Origin: Acidobacteriota bacterium
GTDB taxonomy: Bacteria > Acidobacteriota > Holophagae > Acanthopleuribacterales > Acanthopleuribacteraceae
NCBI GenBank assembly: GCA_002747255.1
Contig: PDUC01000045.1
Span: 17,287 to 81,286 of the forward strand
Reading direction: 5' to 3'
Length of the DNA: 64,000 bases
Position 1 is the first letter of the stretch; every line of letters begins with the position of its first letter. Below the pieces are notes generated by a model. That model was not told the DNA's origin. It did not search any database and saw only the letters and a program-made list of their open reading frames with translations. Of the stretch, positions 43,791-51,287 are shown piece by piece. Position numbers and translations under genes: made by a program.

Positions 43791-44720
43791 TTACCACGAA
43801 TGAACGGATTGAATGGAACAACCGAATAAAGGTTTATTGATGAATGAATGGCGTTCAGAACCTCAAATAAACAGCCAACGATTTTGTGGGTGGCTTTCTA
43901 TATGAAGATCTGTGTTTATCTGTGTTCATCTGTGGTTCTTTTTTTTAACCACAGATGGACACGGATGTTTTTTAACCACGAATAAACACGAATTCACACG
44001 AATGAACGGATTGTATGGGACAACCGAATAAAGGTTTTTTGATTCATGAATGGCGTTCAGAACCTCATGAATGGCGTTCAGAACCTCAAATGCACCACCA
44101 ACGATTTTGTGAGTGACTTCCTATTTACAAATCTGTGTTTATCTGTGTTCATTTGTGGTTCTTTTTTTTTAACCACTGATGGACACGGATGGACACAGAT
44201 GTTTTTAACCACGAATGAACACGAATTCACACGAATGAACGATTTGAATGGGACAACTGAATAAAGGTTTATTGATGAATGAATGGCGTTTAGAACTTCA
44301 AATGCACTACCAATGTTTTGCGAGTGGCTTCCTATTTGAAAATCTGTGTTTATCTGTGTTCATCTGTGGTTTCTTTTTTTTTAACCACAGATGGACACGG
44401 ATGGACACGGATGTTTTTAACCACGAATGAATCTGTGGTACCCAAATAGAGGTTTATTGATTAATGAATAATGTTTAGAACCTCAAATGAACAACCAACG
44501 ATTTTGTGGGTGGCTTCCTATTTACAAATCTGTGTTTATCTGTGTTCATCTGTGGTTCTTTTTTTAACCACGAATGAACACGAATGAATAATGTTTAGAA
44601 CCTCAAATGGACAGCCTATGGTTTTGTGCGTGGCTTCCTATAGGAGTATCCGTGTCCATCTGTGTTCATCTGTGGTTCCTTTTTATATATACGTGTTCAT
44701 CCGTGGCTTCTTCTTTTAAA
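43791..44720. repeat. Degenerate tandem repeat array with hairpins
   Basis: About five decaying copies of a unit of roughly 120-220 bases. Each contains a GCGTTCAGAACCTC or TTTAGAACCTC block (43851, 44053/44074, 44285, 44470, 44590), a TCTGTGTTTATCTGTG block and a hairpin of CATCTGTGGTT against AACCACAGATG around a T-run (first copy 43927-43957). Short nested repeats of ACACGAAT occur between hairpins. One 21-base block is duplicated head-to-tail at 44046-44087. Several frames run through it and encode Phe/Leu/Cys-rich junk. The type 'accacagatggacacggatg' is scattered in many unrelated bacterial genomes. It abuts the thioredoxin-like gene. Confidence 0.85.
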
Positions 44721-44810
44721 ACCGGGGAAAACCCGGGTGTCCTGATTTGCATGACTGATTTGCATGATTTGCAGGGGATTTTGCAATTTGAATGGCACCC
44801 GGGGTCTTAC

Positions 44811-45599
44811 CTACCAATTCTCCTGACTGGCTTTTCCTGTCAGGTAGGAGTGGACATTCCTTGCGCTTACACCAGAGACTTTTCTCCCGTTGGGATCGTA
44901 GAGAACGACGTAGGGAATTGAGCGAATACCGTGCTGTCTGGCAACCGGTGTATTCCAATTTTGGATATCTATTTTCTTCAGGGCAACATGTGCCGGATAG
45001 GATCTGACCAAACCCTCCAGTGCCGGGGCCATTCTTTTGCATGGCCCGCACCAGTTGGCGTAGAAATCAAAGATAACGTATCTTCCACTTTCCAGGTGAT
45101 CGCTTAAATTGACCGTGTTGCCCTGAGCGATGACTTGAATGATACTTTTACCGGAGTTCTTTTTAGCAGTCGGTTTGCTCTTTGAACTCTTTGCCTTGCT
45201 GTTTTTGTTGTTTTTCTGACTGCTTTTCAGGTCTGAAAACAGTTCCTGATACTTGTAGGGGTCCATCTTTTTAAGATCTTTGGTAGTCAGCACAATGTTC
45301 TTCTTCTTGCGGGCAGAGTCTCTGTTCCATTGATTTCTGTCTTTTACTTTCTTAAAAAACGCCGCCTTGGTATCTTCCGGGCAGTGCACTTCAAAAAGAG
45401 CCGGAAAACTAGAGTAAACCCGTTCCCAATCGACAAGTGCTTTCGAGACAGCGATCACCTGACCCTCTGTGTTGATAAAAACAAGCATATTTTTATCAAC
45501 TGCCACCTCTTCCACGTGCAGGACTTCTTTTGTCTTTAAAAAAACTGAAAAACCCGAAGTTTCAGTTAACAACAAACACGCTAAGATTAGGAAGTTCAA
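44811..45599 (-). CDS. Exported thioredoxin-fold protein
   Basis: 262 residues from TTG 45599, which overlaps the pseudokinase stop as TTGA; an upstream ATG would need a start deep inside that gene. The N-terminus is a signal sequence (NFLILACLLLTETSGFS). A first beta-rich domain (about 20-105) is unassigned. A Lys/Ser/Asn-rich linker follows (SSQKNNKNSKAKSSKSKPTAKKNS). The C-terminal thioredoxin domain (about 160-255) has FYANWCGPCKRMAPA, with the redox CGPC, and cis-Pro in IRSIPYVVLYD. It probably acts as a periplasmic disulfide reductase or isomerase, translationally coupled to the membrane pseudokinase. Confidence 0.85.
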   Translation of the reverse strand: MNFLILACLLLTETSGFSVFLKTKEVLHVEEVAVDKNMLVFINTEGQVIAVSKALVDWERVYSSFPALFEVHCPEDTKAAFFKKVKDRNQWNRDSARKKKNIVLTTKDLKKMDPYKYQELFSDLKSSQKNNKNSKAKSSKSKPTAKKNSGKSIIQVIAQGNTVNLSDHLESGRYVIFDFYANWCGPCKRMAPALEGLVRSYPAHVALKKIDIQNWNTPVARQHGIRSIPYVVLYDPNGRKVSGVSARNVHSYLTGKASQENW

Positions 45600-48500
45600 T
45601 TTCTCGCATCCTTTGCTAAACGAAAACCAATGTAAGGCGCACATCTTCGGGGATCTTCCGGAAACCTCTGATAAACGGTTATTTCACGACCCAGGTGTTT
45701 ATAACTCCCCCCGCGATGAATGTGAATATGACCCGCTTTGGAAACAGGATTCTTTTTATTTTGAGATTTTTTATAAAAATCTTCATCATAGGTATCCTGA
45801 ACCCATTCAGAAACATTCCCCAGAATTTCATAAATTCCATATTCATTGACCGGAAAAGATCCAACAGCCGCCGGGGAGCGCTTGGCGTATTTGTTATAGA
45901 CCGCTTTAGTCGCACTGGATGAGTTGCCCCACCAGAATTTCTGATTGGTTGTTCCCCCGGCCGCAGCCACTTCCCATTCCGCTTCTGTAAGCAATCGCTT
46001 GCCCTTGGAACGCGCATAGGCCTTGGCAGCGTAATAGCTGATATTCGTTACCGGCAAGTATTGCGTTCCGGGCGCAGGAGCTCCGTTTTTCCAGTGCTTC
46101 AAGTAATTGGCATCATGTAAATCACTGCTGATTTTGCCGGGAGCCCATTGCGGATTGGCATCTACAAAAGCTTTAAAATCACCATTGGTAACTTCAAATT
46201 TATCGACATAATAGGGCGAAAGAGTGACGTAATGAGCAGGCCGCGATTTGCGATCCGGATTGTATCCTATTTTAAACTTACCACCTGGAATGTAAACCAT
46301 TCCGGCTGGAGGAGTCCAGGACTTGTATTTCAGCCACAACTTCTTGACATCTTTACTTCCAGTAATCTCGTAAAGCTGCTGGTATTTTTCAGAAGCTTCC
46401 TTAAATCTTCCCAAAACGCGTATTCGGTCGGCTTCAGCCCGCAGCAGGTCGATTTTTTCCTGAACAGCAATTTCGGCACTACTGGCCATAGGGTTACCCG
46501 GGTCAATTTCCTGCAGGGCAGTATAAGCATCCTTCTGTTTCCGGAGGTCTGTTCCGGCCAGAGCATCACTCAGTCGAGACTGGGCGCGCTCAACGCGAAC
46601 CATGTTGGCGCTCTCCTTGACAGAGTTTATTTTCTGTTTAATTTTCTTGTCCTCGGGAGCTAGCGCAGAAGCTGCTTTGTAAACAGATTCCGCCTTCTCA
46701 AAGCGCTGCTTTTCCTGATAGCTTTCCCCTATTTTGACCATTTTTTCGACCATGTTCGGAAGATTTGTTTTTAAAAACTCGGTTCCCGGATCGATCATTC
46801 GGAGTTGTTGCACAATAGCTGGAAGCGCATTGTACTTTTTCTGCTTGTATTGTTTCAAAAGTTCCGATTCTAAAGCGGTTCCTTTTGTTTGTTTCAATAT
46901 GTTCAAAAGAACTCTGTACTCTTCGTCTATTTCAGGATTATCAAAGTTATTTCTCAACACGCGCAACTTCTTCAGCGCGACAATGGAATCGCCCTCTTCG
47001 ATCAGCTTCTTGACCTGATCGTTTTCAAGGTCGCGAATACGGAGCATGTTCTGTTCCGCCTGTTGATTTTCAGGGTCGATTTCCCGGATTTTAAGGTATC
47101 GTCCAAAGGCATCCATTTCCCCGTCAACGAGCCTTTTTCCCTGCCGTTCGTATTCCCTCGCTTTATTGAAGAGCCCTTCAATTTCTTCGGCATTGTTCAA
47201 CAGGGCTCGATCGATGACCGCCTGGAACCCCTCTAAATCGGCTATCTGACGGCTGGAAAACGAACCGCGAAGTGCCTGAACGACGAGATCCTTACCCTGA
47301 TTCAGCGATTTCATGGAGCGCTCTTCAATATGAGCTTTTATTCGTGTTCTTATTTTCTCGAACTCTTTATTCTTCGTGTGTTGATTGTAGAAAAACCAAA
47401 CCAGAGCAATCACAGCCAACAACGCGAGGGCAGAGAGGACAGGAGCCAGTTTGCTCTTCTTTCTGACAGCTCGCGCCCCTATCATCCTCGGCCTGTTTGC
47501 GGCCTTTAAACTTGATTGAAGTTTTTGCTCCACGCGACGGACACTCGGCATAGCTGCCATATCATCGTCACTGGGCATGGGAGGCATCTCTGGCTCTTTG
47601 GGGATATTCAGTTCGATTGGATCGTTGAAACCCATACCGTCACTTGAAAGAGTATCGGGAACAGCGGTAAACTGAAAGGAGCCATCGTCACTTTCAAAAT
47701 GACTGTTTGCCGGTTGTAATGGCGCTTCATTTCTTTCAATAATCATTTCATCCGCGCCATGGGGACTGCTGGTAAGCTCTATTCCCGGGCGCGGCTGATC
47801 ACTTTCTGATGGCATGTCAAAATCAAAGGACGGCATTTGAGGTTGCTCTCCGCCCAGAGACTCCGGTTCCGGACCAGAATCCATGTTAAAAGCGAAGGGA
47901 TCAGAGTTTGCATCAACAGGACTGTCGAATGGGTTCTCGGCTTGTTGAAAGTCACTTGCCGGTTCCGAGTCTGCCGGGCTCAGCTCACTTTGCAAGGCCG
48001 CAAAGGGATCTTCACCCCCACCAAACACACTTCCAGAGGGCTCATCCCCGGAAAAGGGATCGCTATCCAATTTCATTTCGGGCTTGGGATCTATTAAACC
48101 TTTTGATAGCAATTGGGGGTCAAAACTGGAATCTTTGACAGTTTTATCGAGATCAAACTGACTGGCCTGCTTCTGCTTATCCGCATCTTCACGGGAAAAA
48201 TCGAAACCCAGGTCAAAGTCGCTATTCTGGTTAAAAGGGTCCTCTATTTTGAAGGAAGAAGAAGAGGATGAAAGGTCCTCCGAGTTAGAAAGTGTGTCAC
48301 CATCTAAACTGCCAAAGCCTTTCACGAAGTCGTTATCAAACAGGGCAGATCTTTTCTTGCTCTCTATTTTTTCTATTTCCTGATAAAACTCTATTGGATT
48401 CTGAAATCGTTTCTCGGGCTTCTTCTCCAATGCTTTTGTCAGCATCTCTGAAAAACCGGCGGGTAAGTCTTCTCTAAGGGTATCCGCTGGAATAACTCTG

Positions 48501-49201
48501 TGATCGGGGTCAGCCTGAGCCATTTCTATTCGAAAAACAGTTTCTCCCTCTATTGCCGGCTGATTGGTTGCCATTTGATAGAGAATGGCACCAAGTGTGA
48601 AAATATTGGATCGGATGTCTTCAGTGTTGGGATTGTTAAAACGCTCTGGAGAATAGTAACGCGCGTAACTGAGCATATCGTCTTTCCCAATGTACTCCTC
48701 TAATGCGTGGAAAAGAATTTTGCTGAAGCCCCTTAACTTTGCATCTCCGTCATCATTGACAACAATGGCATCCAGGTTCAATGCAAAGTGGTGATAGCCT
48801 TCGGAATGGGCATAACCGATACCTCTCAGAATGTCCTTAAATATTCTCATCAACCCGTCAATGGGAAATTGACCGGTATTGCCTGAATACAATTCCTTCA
48901 GACTCTTGGCTTCTTCATAGGGATAGACGATGTAGAGTCTGTCTTCGACTTCAAGAAGATTGAGAGGAGCGATAATCGTGGGGTGCTCGAGAGCAATTAA
49001 ACCGGCAGTTTCATTTTTCAGAGCTTCTTTATAACTGCCCTGCATGGTTATATTCGGACTGATTGCGTGCAATTCAAAAGAAGAACCGGTCTGGATATGC
49101 TGAGCAAGGAATACTTCATAGATTATTTTATTTTCAAGCGCTTTGATAATCTTATACTGATCAACCGTTGCACCAATCATAGGGCCCCCAAGGACTGTCA
49201 T
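45596..49201 (-). CDS. Membrane pseudokinase with FGE-sulfatase-like C-terminal domain
   Basis: 1201-residue signalling-type protein. The N-terminal protein-kinase fold (about 10-280) has lost catalysis: the beta-3 VAIK Lys is S48 (HAIS), HRD reads HFA with Asp replaced by A140, and DFG reads GFS (158-160); yet the APE region (YYSPERF) and following helices persist. An acidic disordered linker (about 285-570), one membrane helix (about 578-600) and TPR/coiled-coil repeats (about 610-950) lead to a formylglycine-generating-enzyme-like domain (about 960-1195: PAGMVYIPGGKFKIG, LLTEAEWEVAAAGG, GNVSEWVQD, GFRLA). The FGE catalytic Cys pair is not evident. It probably acts as a scaffold or ligand sensor. 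ATG at 49180 is an alternative start. Confidence 0.85.
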   Translation of the reverse strand: MTVLGGPMIGATVDQYKIIKALENKIIYEVFLAQHIQTGSSFELHAISPNITMQGSYKEALKNETAGLIALEHPTIIAPLNLLEVEDRLYIVYPYEEAKSLKELYSGNTGQFPIDGLMRIFKDILRGIGYAHSEGYHHFALNLDAIVVNDDGDAKLRGFSKILFHALEEYIGKDDMLSYARYYSPERFNNPNTEDIRSNIFTLGAILYQMATNQPAIEGETVFRIEMAQADPDHRVIPADTLREDLPAGFSEMLTKALEKKPEKRFQNPIEFYQEIEKIESKKRSALFDNDFVKGFGSLDGDTLSNSEDLSSSSSSFKIEDPFNQNSDFDLGFDFSREDADKQKQASQFDLDKTVKDSSFDPQLLSKGLIDPKPEMKLDSDPFSGDEPSGSVFGGGEDPFAALQSELSPADSEPASDFQQAENPFDSPVDANSDPFAFNMDSGPEPESLGGEQPQMPSFDFDMPSESDQPRPGIELTSSPHGADEMIIERNEAPLQPANSHFESDDGSFQFTAVPDTLSSDGMGFNDPIELNIPKEPEMPPMPSDDDMAAMPSVRRVEQKLQSSLKAANRPRMIGARAVRKKSKLAPVLSALALLAVIALVWFFYNQHTKNKEFEKIRTRIKAHIEERSMKSLNQGKDLVVQALRGSFSSRQIADLEGFQAVIDRALLNNAEEIEGLFNKAREYERQGKRLVDGEMDAFGRYLKIREIDPENQQAEQNMLRIRDLENDQVKKLIEEGDSIVALKKLRVLRNNFDNPEIDEEYRVLLNILKQTKGTALESELLKQYKQKKYNALPAIVQQLRMIDPGTEFLKTNLPNMVEKMVKIGESYQEKQRFEKAESVYKAASALAPEDKKIKQKINSVKESANMVRVERAQSRLSDALAGTDLRKQKDAYTALQEIDPGNPMASSAEIAVQEKIDLLRAEADRIRVLGRFKEASEKYQQLYEITGSKDVKKLWLKYKSWTPPAGMVYIPGGKFKIGYNPDRKSRPAHYVTLSPYYVDKFEVTNGDFKAFVDANPQWAPGKISSDLHDANYLKHWKNGAPAPGTQYLPVTNISYYAAKAYARSKGKRLLTEAEWEVAAAGGTTNQKFWWGNSSSATKAVYNKYAKRSPAAVGSFPVNEYGIYEILGNVSEWVQDTYDEDFYKKSQNKKNPVSKAGHIHIHRGGSYKHLGREITVYQRFPEDPRRCAPYIGFRLAKDARN

Positions 49202-49438
49202 TTCTTATAATCTACCATCAAACTCATCTAGTGTCAGCACTTTCGTGAACGAGCAAACAAATTTCTTATCCAGCTGGATCGTCTGTTGTCTTGGCCATCT
49301 GACGGAGAGGTATCGATGAGAAAAAGCTCACTCCATGAAAAGTCCTTTTACAAACCCCGGAGACCAACTGGCGGCTTGAATTGGACGTGATCCGATCTGC
49401 AGTGAACTGTTTTTCTTTTACAAGATATTGCACAGGCA

Positions 49439-50542
49439 CTAAATTAAATAATAGGGCGCCACAATGTGAAAAACATGTTTCTGATTAGGTTCTTTTGCCA
49501 TTTCTTTCAGCCGATTCAGGATTTGACCGAACTCCTCGGGTGAACCGGAACTCTGACTGATCAGCCAATACACGGTGTCCCGAAGTACTTTGGAGTCGGG
49601 AATGAGAGCCTCCGCATTGGAGAGGTACTGCTGTAAGGCATCCGCATAATCCAGGAAATAATAACAGATCACCAAACCAATGTGCAGTTCAGGCGCGTGG
49701 GGATTCTTTTGCAGGGCATCAGCCAGAAAATCATGCGCGATACGGATAAAGGTGTCGCTGTAAACGCGAAAGCGACTCCCCTCTTTTTGAATGATATCTT
49801 CTTCCAGACAACCAAAGAACTCAAACGTTTCCGGTGAAAGCGTGAACCCGATGCCGTCTTCAACCATAAAAGCGAACTCCAGAAAGAGTCTGGCCGCAAC
49901 AAACTGGGTTACATAGAGACTCGAAGACAGAGAAAGCGCCTCCTGAATCCTTTCGAGTGCTTTCTGCAGGTCGCCCTTCATCATATAGGCAAAAGCAAGG
50001 TAAGTCAGAACAATGGCCCGATAGTTGTTGGTATTTGGCAGCAGCTGGTTCCAAACGGTAATAGCGTCCTCAAAAGCATTTTCCAGGTTCTTCACCTGCA
50101 ACAGACCATTACCCGTGAGGTTCTGCCCCAACATGGATTGCTTGGCGATACTCAAGTCACCAAACAGGGCGAGATCGCGAAAGAGGCAGGTCAATCCAAG
50201 ATTGAATTTCGCTTTTTCATACTGAAGAACACGGTGTTTAAACATATGCGACAGCTTCTCAAAAACCACAATGGCCTCGTCAAATTCCATCGCCAGCCCC
50301 AGTGTGCATCCATAGAGGTTCTCTTCTTGAAAACCGGGTTTGGAATCGGTATTCCTCAGACGCTTCAAGAGCTGCATGGCCTTACCAATGTCGCCGCGCT
50401 GGTAAGACAATTCAGCCAGCACGAAGCTGCTGCGCGCCACAGCTCGGGACTTTTTGCGCTTGGCCTGTTTTTCTACTGGCTTCTTTCTTCGGGAGCGACT
50501 GGTCAATGGGATACCTTTCAGATGCAGTTGGGAACGAGACAT
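49439..50542 (-). CDS. TPR-repeat protein
   Basis: Cytoplasmic helical-repeat protein of 367 residues with a basic N-terminus (SRSRRKKPVEKQAKRKKSRA). TPR-like pairs are visible: SSFVLAELSYQRGDIGKAMQLLKRL, TYLAFAYMMKGDLQKALERIQEALSL and LHIGLVICYYFLDYADALQQYLSNAEALIPDS. No signal peptide or catalytic motif. It lies 237 bases upstream of the pseudokinase on the same strand, so it could be part of the same system, but the gap and lack of overlap leave this open. Probable protein-protein interaction role. Confidence 0.78.
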   Translation of the reverse strand: MSRSQLHLKGIPLTSRSRRKKPVEKQAKRKKSRAVARSSFVLAELSYQRGDIGKAMQLLKRLRNTDSKPGFQEENLYGCTLGLAMEFDEAIVVFEKLSHMFKHRVLQYEKAKFNLGLTCLFRDLALFGDLSIAKQSMLGQNLTGNGLLQVKNLENAFEDAITVWNQLLPNTNNYRAIVLTYLAFAYMMKGDLQKALERIQEALSLSSSLYVTQFVAARLFLEFAFMVEDGIGFTLSPETFEFFGCLEEDIIQKEGSRFRVYSDTFIRIAHDFLADALQKNPHAPELHIGLVICYYFLDYADALQQYLSNAEALIPDSKVLRDTVYWLISQSSGSPEEFGQILNRLKEMAKEPNQKHVFHIVAPYYLI

Positions 50543-50824
50543 GTTCCGGAAACGATGGATTATAGTATAGGTTGGGGTTTGGGTCTAGAGAAGATGCCCT
50601 CAAAAACGGGGTTTCACCATGAACACACCTGAATGCAGGCTGTGATTTTCCATGAAAGAACAGACCTCCTTTACAACGGGAAAAGTCCCAGCGCGCATGC
50701 AATCTAAAATGAGCATGCGTATGTTAGAATGGACAGGAAAATGCGGTGACACTATCAGAATCGTTGATGCCGAATCACGCGTTTTGGAAATGAAAGCCAT
50801 TATTACCACAAGGATGAGTAAAAC

Positions 50825-51022
50825 ATGGATCCCAAAGCGAAAAAAGCTCAAAAGGAGAGCTATCAAAATATGACTTTCAGTCAAAAAATGAACGAGGTCA
50901 GCAAGATGAGAGCTTTAGCATGGGATATGAAAGCGGCTTATTTGAGAAGCAAAAAGCCCGAATGGAGTGAAGAACGCGTTCAGCAGGAAGTGAAGAGGAT
51001 TTTCCTTTATGCTTCAACATGA
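50825..51022 (+). CDS. Small antitoxin-like protein paired with a nucleotidyltransferase remnant
   Basis: 65-residue charged helical protein. The pattern FSQKMNEVSKMRALAWDMKAAYLRSKKPEWSEERVQQEVKRIFLY matches a widespread family of short proteins encoded directly before nucleotidyltransferase-fold genes in toxin-antitoxin-like pairs. I recognise the arrangement, not a named family. The stop overlaps the ATG of the following remnant (51009) by 14 bases, as expected for coupled pairs. AAGGA lies about 12 bases before the ATG. It lies in a gap between leftward transcription units. Confidence 0.65.
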   Translation: MDPKAKKAQKESYQNMTFSQKMNEVSKMRALAWDMKAAYLRSKKPEWSEERVQQEVKRIFLYAST

Positions 51023-51182
51023 CTTTTTTACCTGCTTTATTGAGCCTCTCAGAAAAAACGATTTTGCCCACTTTATCACCGGATCCGTCGCTGCTGTTTT
51101 CTATGGAGAACCGCGAACTGTTACACCGAAAGCTGAGGCAATACCAGCTGTTTTCTACCTGGAAGCGCTATTTTCGCACTGA
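51009..51182 (+). pseudogene. Truncated nucleotidyltransferase-like (AbiEii-type) gene
   Basis: A 57-codon frame starting at ATG 51009 inside the small upstream gene. The residues read LQHDFFTCFIEPLRKNDFAHF, then ITGSVAAVFYGEPRTVT. In intact relatives the GS-x-A-x-x-YGEPR stretch is followed by a Thr-x-Asp-x-Asp metal site and about 150 more residues. Here the frame instead degenerates and stops at 51182. The metal-binding aspartates are missing, so this is a dead or internally deleted toxin-like partner. Family assignment is from memory of the motif and is moderate. Confidence 0.6.
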
Positions 51183-51232
51183 GAAATAACTCCTTACGCA
51201 CCAATGGTCTCACACGCCGGGTTTTCCAATAC

Positions 51233-51262
51233 AAAAAAAGCAGGCTGAATGCCTGCTTTTTT
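51233..51262 (-). terminator. Bidirectional Rho-independent terminator
   Basis: AAAAAAAGCAGGC (51233-51245), loop TGAAT, GCCTGCTTTTTT (51251-51262). On the minus strand it ends the ppdK operon 25 bases after its stop codon; on the plus strand it ends the small antitoxin/nucleotidyltransferase pair. Confidence 0.95.
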
Positions 51263-51287
51263 CTTAAATCCTTTTAAGGACGGACTC

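Noticed and set aside
44046-44430. Two short frames in the repeat array
   Set aside because: They translate the repeat units into Phe/Leu/Cys-rich strings that change with the repeat; no gene features.
43791-44720. CRISPR array in the repeat zone
   Set aside because: Units are 120-220 bases, uneven and diverged, without uniform 25-40 base repeats and spacers; no cas genes are nearby.
45596-49201. Active Ser/Thr protein kinase
   Set aside because: All three key catalytic residues (VAIK Lys, HRD Asp, DFG Asp) are replaced.
50652-50873. 73-codon frame before the small antitoxin-like gene
   Set aside because: It overlaps the better-supported 50825 gene in another frame and shows no family pattern.
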